DNA of 16,629 bases. Source: WJMT01 sp964611275. Its GTDB lineage: Bacteria; Acidobacteriota; Aminicenantia; Aminicenantales; Aminicenantaceae. The translations under genes and the position numbers were made by a program. Positions 7,012 through 15,505 of the stretch are shown piece by piece. Position 1 is the first letter of the stretch, and each line of letters begins with the position of its first letter. The stretch covers positions 1 to 16,629 of the forward strand of contig CAZSZS010000024.1 of NCBI GenBank assembly GCA_964611275.1. Reading direction: 5' to 3'. Under the pieces are notes generated by a model, which worked only from the letters and a program-made list of their open reading frames with translations, did no database searches and had not been told where the DNA came from.

Positions 7012-8388
7012 ATGAGGCTGCCTCTTTCCAAAATCACATCCCGTATGGACAATCTCTATGAATTTGACCGGGAACCTGTGACCCCGGACCGGTTTCAGGG
7101 AGGGGCTAAGTTTGCCGGGCTTTTTGCCGGGGAACATGTGGCCGCAACTGAATTTGTGATCGGTGCTTTTTTTGTACTCCACGGCGTACGCTTTCAGGAC
7201 CTTATTATAGGACTTCTCCTGGGCAACCTGCTGGCCGTCCTTTCATGGACCTTTATCTGTGCTCCCATTGCCACTCAAACCCGGCTGACCCTTTACTGGT
7301 ATTTAAGAAGGATCGTAGGGCCAGGCGTGAATTTCATCTACAACATTGCCAATGCCGTGCTTTACTGCATCCTGGCCGGTGCCATGATCGCTGTTTCCGC
7401 CACAGCGCTGGGCCTGGCTTTCGGCATTGACATCCCTTCCCTGGATGATGTATTTCCCAGCAGTTTGGAATGGGTGCTGCTGACTTTTGGAGTGGGCATT
7501 GTCTTCACTGTACTGGCTGTGCTCGGATTTGAAAAGCTGAGCCGCTTTGCCCAGGTCTGTTCACCCTGGATATTCATCCTGTTCGCGGCCGGAGCTGTGG
7601 CCATGCTCCCGCGTTTGGGCGTTCATGCGGATTTCAGTAATTTTTTTGAAGTGGCGCGGACCAAGATATGGAACGGCATTGCTGTCGCCGGACAGGAAAA
7701 ATTCCATATGGCGCATGTGCTGTTTTTTTCGTGGTTCTGCAACCTGGCCATGCATGTGGGCCTTTCGGATATGGCCCTTTTCAGGTATGCGAAGTCCTGG
7801 GTGTACGGCCTCTATTCCGGTTTTGGGATGTATCTGGGGCATTTCCTTGCATGGATCTGTTCCGGGATCATGGTGGCTGCCGTGGGGAGGGAGATGCACC
7901 CAGGTCTTATGGCTTTTGAAGCAGCCGGTCTGGCCGGAGCCGCAGGGGTGTTTATAGCCGGATGGACCACAGCCAATCCCACTTTGTACAGGGCCGGATT
8001 GGCGCTACAGGCCGTGACGCCTAACTGGCCCCGGTGGAGAGTGACGCTCGCAGCCGGTCTTTTAACCACGGTTCTGTCCTGTTTTCCGATATTTTTTGTG
8101 AGGCTGCTGGATTATGTAGCCATATACGGATTAGTCCTTATGCCCATAGGCGCTGTGGTGTTCGCAGAGCACTGGATCTTTCCCGCTCTTAAAATCCCTC
8201 AATTTCAAGCTGAGAAGAAGAAACAGGCGTTCAACTGGAAAGCACTGGGAGTCTGGCTGGGGATTCTTGTCATCTGTTATTTCATGCCCCTTCATCTTTA
8301 CTTCCGCTGGCTGCCGGGGTATTTTCTGGCTCTGATTGCTTATACACTGCTTCATTATTTTGGAAAAAGACCGGGAAATAAAATCTGA
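7012..8388 (+). CDS. NCS1-type (purine/cytosine-permease-like) transporter
   Basis: This 458-residue, roughly 12-helix inner-membrane protein belongs to the nucleobase:cation symporter-1 type, which imports nucleobases, allantoin, hydantoins or related compounds with Na+ or H+. Supporting features are the length, the Gly-rich first helix region after a hydrophilic start (GGAKFAGLFAGEHVA), and the segment WTTANPTLYRAGLALQ, which matches the W-T-N-x-x-x-x-Y-x-x-G-L pattern of NCS1 helix 8. The substrate cannot be read from the sequence. The start is uncertain. Neither the ATG at 7012 nor that at 7045 (residue 12) has a clear SD, an in-frame TAG lies just upstream of 7012, and the promoter position slightly favours 7045. 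It is convergent with the methyltransferase gene, 19 bp away. Confidence 0.75.
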   Translation: MRLPLSKITSRMDNLYEFDREPVTPDRFQGGAKFAGLFAGEHVAATEFVIGAFFVLHGVRFQDLIIGLLLGNLLAVLSWTFICAPIATQTRLTLYWYLRRIVGPGVNFIYNIANAVLYCILAGAMIAVSATALGLAFGIDIPSLDDVFPSSLEWVLLTFGVGIVFTVLAVLGFEKLSRFAQVCSPWIFILFAAGAVAMLPRLGVHADFSNFFEVARTKIWNGIAVAGQEKFHMAHVLFFSWFCNLAMHVGLSDMALFRYAKSWVYGLYSGFGMYLGHFLAWICSGIMVAAVGREMHPGLMAFEAAGLAGAAGVFIAGWTTANPTLYRAGLALQAVTPNWPRWRVTLAAGLLTTVLSCFPIFFVRLLDYVAIYGLVLMPIGAVVFAEHWIFPALKIPQFQAEKKKQAFNWKALGVWLGILVICYFMPLHLYFRWLPGYFLALIAYTLLHYFGKRPGNKI

Positions 8389-8407
8389 GAAAAGGGGATA
8401 GCAGGGA

Positions 8408-9091
8408 TCACCATACATAAGGCAGAAGGCGGTACTTTACTTTTTTTGAGTATTCAAGATAGCCCTCAAGCTCTTTTTGCAATGTGGTATCTTCAAGATA
8501 AGTTCGGATGACAAATACGGCCATAATCAGGGCAGCCGGAACAAGAGCCCAGAGGGAGCCCAGGAAGAGAGAAACGAGAGGGTAGAATAATATATCACCG
8601 ATATACAAAGGGTGCCGGATAAAACGGTAGGGTCCGCTCTGGCTCACCTGGTGATCGCGGTCTTTCTGGATACGCACAAAGCTTGACATGTATTTATTGG
8701 ACATCCCGCACCAAAAGGCAAGGGCATATGAACCAAGTATTCCCAGGTAACATAGGATTTTTATGAAAACCGGGATGTTGAAATTTTGAAGCCGGCCCGC
8801 ATCAAAGGCGGCTGTAAACATAAAGACTAAGATCAGCACCCAGTAGATAGATATCAGGATCCGGTCCCATTTTTTCCCTTTTTTAAAAGCGGTGGCCCTT
8901 TCATGGAGGAGTTCCGGATTCTTAAGCTTCAGATACAAGGTCCAAGAAGAGAAAACAATCAGATAAGTAACCAATATGATCCACAGCTCTATCCAGTCCC
9001 ATCTACCGGCAGTAAGGACTATTCCATATATCAATAAGGCAAGGAGTATTATTGATAACACAAAGCGAAGTATTTTTTTTACAGGTGCCAT
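8408..9091 (-). CDS. ICMT/PEMT-like integral membrane methyltransferase
   Basis: This 227-residue protein of the isoprenylcysteine/phospholipid methyltransferase superfamily uses S-adenosylmethionine at the membrane interface. The family signature is clear: GPYRFIRHPLYIGD (153-166) with H160 and P161, then a hydrophobic hairpin, then YLEDTTLQ with the acidic pair E200/D201, and Y-x-x-Y-x-K-K-V-x-Y-R-x-x-P near the C-terminus. About five membrane helices precede and surround the motif. Bacterial members methylate lipids or isoprenoid-linked or small molecules, and the substrate here is unknown. The ATG at 9091 has GGAG (9097-9100 on the minus strand) 5 bp ahead. Its upstream region contains a 7-bp inverted repeat CTAACTC/GAGTTAG (9140-9146 and 9167-9173). 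Confidence 0.82.
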   Translation of the reverse strand: MAPVKKILRFVLSIILLALLIYGIVLTAGRWDWIELWIILVTYLIVFSSWTLYLKLKNPELLHERATAFKKGKKWDRILISIYWVLILVFMFTAAFDAGRLQNFNIPVFIKILCYLGILGSYALAFWCGMSNKYMSSFVRIQKDRDHQVSQSGPYRFIRHPLYIGDILFYPLVSLFLGSLWALVPAALIMAVFVIRTYLEDTTLQKELEGYLEYSKKVKYRLLPYVW

Positions 9092-9271
9092 AGGGACTCC
9101 GTATAAAGCTTTTCCCTCAATGTCATTTACTTTCCTTTTCTAACTCCGGTATTTTATAGTCACCATGAGTTAGCGTATAGAATAGCAGCAATTCATACAG
9201 CTGGCAATATAAATAAAGTCATTTTATCTTAAAACACAATCTTTTATCTTTATAAGAATCAGATGTTAAGA

Positions 9272-9277
9272 TATAAT
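9272..9277 (+). promoter_or_regulatory. Perfect -10 box before the small membrane protein gene
   Basis: TATAAT at 9272-9277 has only a weak -35 (TTTATA at 9249-9254, 17-bp spacing). Transcription would start near 9284, about 12 nt before the ATG at 9297. The rest of the 205-bp divergent gap 9092-9296 shows nothing else recognisable apart from the CTAACTC/GAGTTAG inverted repeat. Confidence 0.35.
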
Positions 9278-9296
9278 AAAACAAAGTAATAGTCAG

Positions 9297-9515
9297 ATGA
9301 ATAAAAAGATCTGGGGTAAGATGGTTTCGCGAATTTTTTTAGGCATGGCTGTTTTGAGCCTTTTTCTTTGCCTGGCAGCGCCTTTTCTCTATTTTTCCGG
9401 CCGGATGAGCGAAGCAGGGTATAAGTCACTTTTTCTTGCGGCTTCTGTGGGGTGGTTTGTTTTTTCTGTGGCCCGGCTTTCCATAAGGAAAAAACAGACT
9501 TCTATGAAAGACTAA
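9297..9515 (+). CDS. Small two-helix membrane protein, unknown function
   Basis: This is a 72-residue protein with a basic N-terminus, two hydrophobic segments (about 10-33 and 43-61) and a basic tail (IRKKQTSMKD). I do not recognise a family. Support for its being real comes from a preceding TATAAT box, a composition like its neighbours, and an AT-rich stem-loop shortly after the stop. Against it, no Shine-Dalgarno sequence is visible before the ATG. It lies just upstream of the XRE regulator/membrane protein pair but has a separate promoter, so a functional link is only possible. Confidence 0.5.
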   Translation: MNKKIWGKMVSRIFLGMAVLSLFLCLAAPFLYFSGRMSEAGYKSLFLAASVGWFVFSVARLSIRKKQTSMKD

Positions 9516-9527
9516 AAATACTCTCTG

Positions 9528-9556
9528 CTTTTTATCTATTTCCCATAGAAAAAAAG
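9528..9556 (+). terminator. AT-rich stem-loop, possible weak terminator
   Basis: CTTTTTATCTAT (9528-9539) and ATAGAAAAAAAG (9545-9556) pair at 11 of 12 positions around a TTCCC loop, beginning 13 bp after the preceding stop codon. The stem is almost all A:T and no U-run follows on the plus strand, so termination is uncertain. Confidence 0.3.
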
Positions 9557-9559
9557 TTC

Positions 9560-9595
9560 TTGCAATGTGCATATAAATGTATATAATAGTATACA
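9560..9595 (+). promoter_or_regulatory. Promoter and overlapping palindromic operator of the XRE gene
   Basis: TTGCAA (9560-9565) and a perfect TATAAT (9582-9587) are 16 bp apart. An inverted repeat TGTATA-N6-TATACA (9578-9595) encloses the -10 box exactly. XRE/Cro-like dimers bind palindromes of this size, so repression by the downstream regulator is a reasonable inference. Confidence 0.5.
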
Positions 9596-9626
9596 ATAAA
9601 TATAGAATAATATACGGGACTCTGAA

Positions 9627-9857
9627 ATGAAAAACAAAAAAACACTAAAGAATAATTTAAGAAGATGCCGGTTTGAACACAATGAGATCTCCCAGCAAGC
9701 CCTGGCAAACGAGGTCGGAGTGACCCGCTTGACCATTCATTCCATTGAAAAGGGCAAATTCAATCCTTCAGTTCTGCTTGCTCTTAAGATCGCATCTTTT
9801 TTTAAGAAATCCGTAGAAGAGATATTTTATCTTGAGGACCAAGGACTAAAGGAGTAA
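9627..9857 (+). CDS. XRE/Cro-type helix-turn-helix regulator
   Basis: This 76-residue protein is a single HTH_3-type DNA-binding domain. The recognisable segment is QQALANEVGVTRLTIHSIEKGK, followed by NPSVLLALKIASFF and the V-E-E-I-F ending typical of short YozG-like XRE regulators. There is no extra sensor domain, so regulation probably depends on the partner protein or a small ligand. The following gene starts 3 bp after the stop, and this arrangement (short XRE protein plus a multipass membrane protein) is a common bacterial pair, often with DUF2975 partners. The likely target is its own promoter, where a TGTATA/TATACA palindrome covers the -10 box. The SD is weak (GGGAC at 9615-9619). Confidence 0.9.
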   Translation: MKNKKTLKNNLRRCRFEHNEISQQALANEVGVTRLTIHSIEKGKFNPSVLLALKIASFFKKSVEEIFYLEDQGLKE

Positions 9858-9860
9858 AAA

Positions 9861-10769
9861 ATGAAAAAATTACTAAAGATAAGCAATAACACCACCCTCA
9901 TATTGTGTTCTTTTTCCCTAGCCGGTCTTTTCTTTACAAATATGTTCTTTTTCATGCTGAGAAGCAGGATCTTGGCCATGGGAGATGTTGAGAAATTAGT
10001 GACTACCTTTTCCATCCCTGTGTCGTTAACTTATATTCTCTTCGGTTTTTTTCACCTTTCAGCGATACTCACACTCCTACTCCAGCTTCATTTTTTTAAA
10101 AGGGATAATATTCTCAGAGCCTTTCTCTTTTTCAGCGGGATTACGTCTCTGCTGATGTTGTTCGGAGATACGGCACTCGTCCATGATATTGTGAATGAAT
10201 ATGTGTTTGGTTTTCCGAGTGAGTTTTATGTTCTCTATTTTACCCAGGCGATCCATTTTATATTCACTATTCTCATGTTGGTCCTGCTTGTATGGAGCGG
10301 AAAATCAGTAAAACAAAGTGCTCAGGAAATAGTTGTGAAAGACGATTCCATTTTTATTAACGCGCAGTATATCGGGATCCTGAGCGGGATCTCAGGCCTG
10401 GTTCTGATAACAGTATTTTCTCTTCTGTATTCAACCGTTTTCACACTTCCCCTGTGGGCTATTAAAGCAGGGATCGCAGTCATGTGTTTTATTGCGGTTG
10501 TTCCCTATTCTCTTATCGTTTTATACTGGCTCGTTTTAAAGTCCAGAGAAAAGTCCGGTGAATGGTATGATGAAAAGCAGTTCAAGGACCTGTCTAAGTC
10601 CAGTCTTATAACTCTCATAGTATCTGTCGTTTTTCTTCTGGTACTGTATATTCTGCAGTTTTTATTAAATAATGTTCTGATCCTGAACATGGTATGGTTC
10701 CCGCTTTATTTCTTTTTTGTTCTTTTGCTGTTTTCCGCCTTGATTTTATTCTTTAATAAACAGGAGTAA
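9861..10769 (+). CDS. Eight-helix membrane protein paired with the XRE regulator
   Basis: This 302-residue protein has about eight hydrophobic segments, near residues 11-33, 50-76, 85-104, 124-145, 171-193, 199-225, 248-270 and 275-298. I recognise no catalytic motif. A hydrophilic loop at 146-168 splits it into two sets of four helices, and each half resembles a four-helix unit such as DUF2975, the usual partner of short XRE regulators. A fusion or duplication of such a unit is an inference. A good SD (AAAGGAG, 9848-9854) overlaps the end of the XRE gene, and the 3-bp gap implies translational coupling. The likely role is sensing membrane state or controlling the regulator. The gene is convergent with the rhamnosidase gene across 49 bp, where no terminator is evident. 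Confidence 0.7.
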   Translation: MKKLLKISNNTTLILCSFSLAGLFFTNMFFFMLRSRILAMGDVEKLVTTFSIPVSLTYILFGFFHLSAILTLLLQLHFFKRDNILRAFLFFSGITSLLMLFGDTALVHDIVNEYVFGFPSEFYVLYFTQAIHFIFTILMLVLLVWSGKSVKQSAQEIVVKDDSIFINAQYIGILSGISGLVLITVFSLLYSTVFTLPLWAIKAGIAVMCFIAVVPYSLIVLYWLVLKSREKSGEWYDEKQFKDLSKSSLITLIVSVVFLLVLYILQFLLNNVLILNMVWFPLYFFFVLLLFSALILFFNKQE

Positions 10770-10818
10770 AGAAAGGCCCACTTTGAGGGATGATCCTGCA
10801 TGGAAAAAATTCGACCAA

Positions 10819-13479
10819 TTACTGTGTGATAAGTTCGAAGTAATACCAGCCGGAACCGATCTCTATGCGCATGAAATCATCAAGCTCTTCCACTTTGTTG
10901 ATTCCCGGAACTCCGGTTAAGAATTTTCCTTCCGCATAAATCCGGTTTCCGTTCTCCTTGAGCATGATGTTTTCGAGTTTGAGCTTCGGGATGAAGACCT
11001 CTGCGTCAGCGTTTACTGGGATATGGACTTTTAGTTCAATGTGGTGGTCGGATCTGGTCCAGGAACTGGTGATTCGTCCCCTGGGTGTGTAAACGGTACC
11101 GGAGGCGAAGCTCAAGTCTCTCACCATTTCCGGCCGGATAAGGATATGTTTGAATCCGGCTGAATCTTCTTTTTGTTGGATACCGGCGAGAGCTTTATAG
11201 AACCAGGCGCCCACGCTCCCGAACATGGGATGGTTGTGTGAGTTCATTCCCGGACCGGTCTTGTTCTGCCACAGTTCCCACAGAGTGGTCGCTCCGTTTT
11301 CGATCATGTGCCCCCAACTGGGATAGGTGGTTTGGACTGAGAGGTCGTATGCCAAAGAAGAAGAGCCGGTGTTTGACAGCATTTCCATAAGGTATTTGGT
11401 ACCCATGATCCCTGTGGTCAGGTGTGTGTTGTTCTTGTATATGATGCTTTTTCTCAGGTTGTGCAGGACTCCTCCCCTGTTTTCTTCGGGAACCATATTT
11501 AAAAACAAGGGAAGAACGTTCGATGTCTGGCTTCCGCTGCCGTAGTCACGGGTTTCAGGGTCATAGTATTTATCGTGAAATGCGTTTTTTATTTTTTTCG
11601 CAAGGTCCTGATAGGATTGAGCGTCTCTTTGTTTTCCCAGAACATCCGCTATGTTTTGAAGCAAAAGGACATCATAATAATAGAAGAAAGAAGAGACCAG
11701 GCTTCCCGGGGTATCTTCCACAGCCACCCAATCCCCGTAATGACTGTGTTCCAGGATATTGTTTTTAGCTTCTGACTGGAGGAAATCCAGGTATTTTCTT
11801 AATCCATCATACTGCTGTTCAAGGACGCGTTTGTCTCCATAGTATCTGTATATATACCAGCAGAGAAGGGGATAAGCTGTGCCCCAGGCAGGGTCGGCCG
11901 GCCGCTGCCCCCAGATAAAAGGAACCGTATCTGTGATGGTCCCTTTTTCATCCTGTGTGTCCCGGATGTCCGTAATGAATTTTGTATAAAATGCGCCCAT
12001 ATTAAAATTCATCATGGCTGTTTCTGCGGTGAGGTGGGCATCACCCATCCACCCCATCCGCTCATCTCTCTGGCAGCAGTCTGTGGGAATGGAGTGAAGA
12101 TTGGTCTTTTGTCCCCAAGTGATCAAATGCTGTATTCTGTTCAGAACGGAGTTGGAGCAGGAGAAATTTCCCATCTGCTGGACTGAAGAATGCACCAGTT
12201 TTGCTTTGAGCGTATCCGTATGCGGGACACCCGGAAATCCGGTGAGCTCCACATAACGGAATCCATGGTAAGTGAAGCGGGGTTCGTATTTTTCTTCTCC
12301 TTCTCCCTTTAATATATATATGTCCTGAGCTTTGGCGCTCCTCAGGTTTTCTTGATTGATCATTCCGTTATCATAGAGAATTTCCGCAAAACGCATTTTG
12401 ACTTCAGTTCCTCGAGCACCTGAGACCGAAAGCTCAGCCCACCCGCTGAAATTCTGTCCGAAGTCAAACACATAGACTCCCTTTTCAGGCTGGGTTATTT
12501 TCCCGGGTAAAAGAGTATCCATGATTTTTATGGGAGGAAGCATCTGGGAGGAAAGGGTCCCTTTGGGCTTGAATCCGGTCTCAACGGGAGTCCAGTCTTT
12601 ATCATCGAATGCAGGCTTATCCCAGCCGGGGAGTTCTTTTCGGGCATCATACACTTCTCCGTTGTAAATGCTGTCGGAAACCAGAGGCCCCTGAGCTGTT
12701 TTCCAAGTGCTGTCTGTAACAAAGGTGAGAGATTCTCCTCCTTCCAGTTCCACGTTTATCTGCAGCATCAAGAGCCTTATCTCGCTCCATCCTTTTCCCA
12801 GCATCACTCCTACGGCATTCGGGCCTTGAGTGAGTGAGTCAGTAACGTCATAGGTGGTATAGAGCACTCTCTGGTCATAACTGGTGTATCCGGGATCAAG
12901 CACATGGTCGCCTGCTTTTTTTCCGTTGATACTCAGTTCGTAATATCCGAGGCCGCTGATGAAAGCCCTGGCCCGGACAATGCTTTTTTCAATGGAAAAT
13001 TCTTTTCGGAACAGATTTTTTCCGCTGATCCATTCTCCTTTCCACTCTTCCTGCATGAAAAGTCCGGTATCAAAACGGGCTGACCGGCTGAAAGGACTGG
13101 GCCTGTCGTTTTTATCCCAGTACCTGACCTTCCAGAAGTAAGTGCGGTTGCTCTCAAGAGGCACCCCTTCATAGGATATATGAAGGGATTGTTCCGAATT
13201 GATTTTTTCTGAATCCCACATATCGGCCCTTTCCAGAGAAGGATCTGTGGAGACCATGATTTGAAAGGCGGATTGTTTCTGACCCCGATCTGAGTGGGAA
13301 AGTATCCACGAAAACCTCGGTTTTTCCACATCGATCCCCATGGGATTTTTAAGGTATTCGCACCGGAGGTCATAAGGTGGAAGCGGCCCTGTGAGTGCTT
13401 CTGAGAAAAGCGAAAGGCGGGGGCCTGCAATAAAGACCAGAGCTAAAAAAACGATAAAGAAACGGTCTGTTCTTAACAT
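10819..13479 (-). CDS. Secreted GH78 alpha-L-rhamnosidase
   Basis: This 886-residue enzyme hydrolyses terminal alpha-L-rhamnose from glycans or glycosides with inversion. A signal peptide (about 1-28) directs it to the periplasm or outside, and there is no lipobox. The GH78 layout is visible: an N-terminal beta-sandwich starting LRCEYLKNPMGIDVEKPRFSW, further beta domains to about 430, an (alpha/alpha)6 barrel (about 435-780) and a C-terminal beta domain. DCCQRDERMGWMGD contains the likely general acid E473. GATTLWELW contains the likely general base E735. The 262-residue separation is close to the 259 I recall for Streptomyces SaRha78A (E636/E895). AAGGAG lies 6 bp before the ATG. It is downstream of the GH2 gene on the same strand, across 101 bp occupied by a repeat element whose end abuts this SD. 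Probably the second gene of an operon. Confidence 0.93.
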   Translation of the reverse strand: MLRTDRFFIVFLALVFIAGPRLSLFSEALTGPLPPYDLRCEYLKNPMGIDVEKPRFSWILSHSDRGQKQSAFQIMVSTDPSLERADMWDSEKINSEQSLHISYEGVPLESNRTYFWKVRYWDKNDRPSPFSRSARFDTGLFMQEEWKGEWISGKNLFRKEFSIEKSIVRARAFISGLGYYELSINGKKAGDHVLDPGYTSYDQRVLYTTYDVTDSLTQGPNAVGVMLGKGWSEIRLLMLQINVELEGGESLTFVTDSTWKTAQGPLVSDSIYNGEVYDARKELPGWDKPAFDDKDWTPVETGFKPKGTLSSQMLPPIKIMDTLLPGKITQPEKGVYVFDFGQNFSGWAELSVSGARGTEVKMRFAEILYDNGMINQENLRSAKAQDIYILKGEGEEKYEPRFTYHGFRYVELTGFPGVPHTDTLKAKLVHSSVQQMGNFSCSNSVLNRIQHLITWGQKTNLHSIPTDCCQRDERMGWMGDAHLTAETAMMNFNMGAFYTKFITDIRDTQDEKGTITDTVPFIWGQRPADPAWGTAYPLLCWYIYRYYGDKRVLEQQYDGLRKYLDFLQSEAKNNILEHSHYGDWVAVEDTPGSLVSSFFYYYDVLLLQNIADVLGKQRDAQSYQDLAKKIKNAFHDKYYDPETRDYGSGSQTSNVLPLFLNMVPEENRGGVLHNLRKSIIYKNNTHLTTGIMGTKYLMEMLSNTGSSSLAYDLSVQTTYPSWGHMIENGATTLWELWQNKTGPGMNSHNHPMFGSVGAWFYKALAGIQQKEDSAGFKHILIRPEMVRDLSFASGTVYTPRGRITSSWTRSDHHIELKVHIPVNADAEVFIPKLKLENIMLKENGNRIYAEGKFLTGVPGINKVEELDDFMRIEIGSGWYYFELITQ

Positions 13480-13490
13480 GTCATCTCCTT

Positions 13491-13636
13491 TTAACCTGGA
13501 TTATTCATAAAATATGTATGCATTGCAATGTCATCACGAGGAGCGAATCGACGTGGTGATCTCATTATGAGATTGCTTCATCACTTTGTTCTTCGCAATG
13601 ACGCTGCAACCGCGACTTGTGAATAACCCAGGTTAA
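13491..13636 (-). mobile_element. MITE-like element, copy 1 (inverted), between the GH2 and GH78 genes
   Basis: This is a 146-bp element bounded by 17-bp inverted repeats, TTAACCTGGATTATTCA at 13491-13507 and TGAATAACCCAGGTTAA at 13620-13636, with one mismatch. Read on the minus strand, its first 34 bases match the start of the copy at 16484 with 4 mismatches. Its other end (followed by TAAAA) matches the right end of the copy at 15506-15764. Its core, however, is an unrelated palindrome. TTAA at both outer edges could be part of the repeat or a TTAA-type target duplication. It encodes nothing of its own but supplies the 3' end of the GH2 reading frame. Confidence 0.7.
13530..13602. repeat. 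73-bp imperfect palindrome nested in copy 1
   Basis: GTCATCACGAGGAGCGAAT and so on pairs imperfectly with the sequence ending CTTCGCAATGAC across a 3-bp centre (35-bp arms). It resembles the widespread GTCATTGCGAGGAGC-type bacterial palindromes known from many genomes. On the mRNA it would form a long hairpin between the GH2 stop region and the GH78 start, and could stabilise or attenuate the transcript. Confidence 0.65.
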
Positions 13637-15479
13637 TTATACTAATATTTTTTTGTTTTGTTCTTCTTTTTGAGATGATTTGATTGACCCTATCCATATC
13701 AAATTTTTCGCTCCGGTCATAATTATAAATTCCGTTCTGTTCCTGTTCAATGTCTGTCAGCTGGGTATAGCAGAATCCGCAGATATGGTCAAGGCTCAGG
13801 ATAACATCAGTGAGAGCTTCCAGCCGGGTGTAAAATTCCTCCAGGGTTTTGGGGTCTTCTCCGTATCCCCATGAATCTTTGGAGTGCTGCTGTTGAGCGG
13901 AAGGGATCCATTTGATACCTCCGTATTCATCAATGAGATAGGGCTGACCCTGGTATGGGGAGTTTTGTTCGGGATTGCGGGTCCAGACGGGTTGTTTTTC
14001 AGACGGAGTGAGGAGAATTCGGAGTTTCTCAGGATCCTGCTGGTATGTGTGTTCGGTCCAGAGGTCTGTTTTGATATGGATACCTCCGCTGGAATCATTC
14101 ACAGGCCGTGTAGGGTCCAGGTTTTTGGCGAGGTCATAGGCTTCTGTGAGCAGCCGTTCCAGTTTTTCTCCTCCGCTCCAGGTTTCATTAAAAGGGGTCC
14201 ATGTGATGATGGACGGGTGGTTCCTGTCACGGGTGATGATGTCTTCCCATTCGCTGAGGAAATTTCTGGCTGCTTCTCCGCTGGTGACATCTATGCCCCA
14301 GCTTGAGGATTCTCCCCAGGTGAGATAACCCAGTCTATCAGCCCAGTAATGAAACCGTTCTTCAAACACTTTCTGGTGGAGACGTGCTCCGTTGAATCCG
14401 GCTTTTTTGGAGAGAAGAATATCATTTTTTAAAGCCTCGTCGCTAGGAGCTGTCCATATCCCTTCTGGATAGAATCCCTGGTCCAGCACTAACCTTAAGT
14501 AAACAGGCTTGTTGTTCAGATAGATCTGATTGCCGTGTGTATGGATTTTCCTCATCCCTGCGTAGCTTTTGACTCTGTCAAGGACTGTTCCATCCTGGTC
14601 AAGGACCTCAAGGATGATGTCATAGAGGAATGGATTCTCAGTTGACCATAATTGGGGGTTTTTGATATCCAAACAGCAGGGAGAACCTAGGGCCGCAGCG
14701 AATCGTTCCTGTTTCACGGTATTTCCATTCTGCTTGACTGTTATCTGCAGCATCGAGCCTTCTTTGATCTTGTAAAAAAGGGGAGTAAAAGAGAGCTTTT
14801 CCTGGTCGATATCAGGAATGATGTGGCATGATTTGAGCCCGTAAAAAGATATGGCTTCCAGCCAGACTGTCTGCCATATGCCTGTGGTTCGGGTGTAATG
14901 GCATCCCCGTGAGTTGTAGTCAGGGCATTGTTTTCCTGCAGGCTGGACACGGGAACGGACATCATCATAAGCAGAGACCACAAGATTTTGGACTGAGCCT
15001 GGTTTGACAAATTCTGTGATATCAAAATCAAACGAGGAGGTCCCTCCCCAGTGTTTTCCCACAGGCTGTCCGTCAATAAAAGCCTCTGAAGCAAAATCGA
15101 CCGCACCAAAATGGAGGATTATTCTCTTCCCTCTCCAGGATTCGGGGACCGTAAAGTTTCTCTGATACCACAGGGCGTTGATAAAGTCTTTGTGTTCCAC
15201 TCCGGAAAGTTTGCTTTCCGGACAAAAAGGGACGATGATGGTCTCATCGAATCCGGTGCTGTTTTGAAGCCCTTGCTGTTTTCCGGAAACTCCGAAGTCA
15301 AAGGCATAACTCCACTCTCCATTCAAGTTGAGCCAGGAGTCTCTCAAAAATTGAGGACGCGGGTGTTCGGGCCGGGGAACAGATGGCCCTTCTTGCTCCG
15401 CAGCCTCCCCCCGGGCAGAGAGCATGCCCAGAGTCAGCAAAAAAAGAAAAAGCGTGAAAATTGTTTTCAATTTAAACAT
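13581..15479 (-). CDS. Secreted GH2-family glycoside hydrolase (beta-galactosidase/beta-glucuronidase-like)
   Basis: This 632-residue retaining exo-glycosidase of family GH2 cleaves beta-linked terminal sugars, but the exact sugar cannot be read from sequence. A signal peptide (MFKLKTIFTLFLFLLTLGML, cut near SARGEA) is followed by the sugar-binding jelly roll (about 35-200, with LNLNGEW and ALWYQRNF), an Ig-like domain (about 205-315) and the TIM barrel. The acid/base is E432 in NHPSIITWTPFNE and the nucleophile is E518 in LIDEYGG, both intact. I chose the ATG at 15479 because AAGGA precedes it by 7 bp and it begins the signal peptide. The frame is open 24 codons further, to 15551, but into repeat DNA. 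The last 18 residues are encoded by an inserted repeat element, so the natural C-terminus probably ended earlier. With the rhamnosidase it suggests a rhamnoglycan-degrading operon. Confidence 0.9.
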   Translation of the reverse strand: MFKLKTIFTLFLFLLTLGMLSARGEAAEQEGPSVPRPEHPRPQFLRDSWLNLNGEWSYAFDFGVSGKQQGLQNSTGFDETIIVPFCPESKLSGVEHKDFINALWYQRNFTVPESWRGKRIILHFGAVDFASEAFIDGQPVGKHWGGTSSFDFDITEFVKPGSVQNLVVSAYDDVRSRVQPAGKQCPDYNSRGCHYTRTTGIWQTVWLEAISFYGLKSCHIIPDIDQEKLSFTPLFYKIKEGSMLQITVKQNGNTVKQERFAAALGSPCCLDIKNPQLWSTENPFLYDIILEVLDQDGTVLDRVKSYAGMRKIHTHGNQIYLNNKPVYLRLVLDQGFYPEGIWTAPSDEALKNDILLSKKAGFNGARLHQKVFEERFHYWADRLGYLTWGESSSWGIDVTSGEAARNFLSEWEDIITRDRNHPSIITWTPFNETWSGGEKLERLLTEAYDLAKNLDPTRPVNDSSGGIHIKTDLWTEHTYQQDPEKLRILLTPSEKQPVWTRNPEQNSPYQGQPYLIDEYGGIKWIPSAQQQHSKDSWGYGEDPKTLEEFYTRLEALTDVILSLDHICGFCYTQLTDIEQEQNGIYNYDRSEKFDMDRVNQIISKRRTKQKNISIINLGYSQVAVAASLRRTK

Positions 15480-15505
15480 TTTAAAATCCTTCCCGTTTTT
15501 TTTAT

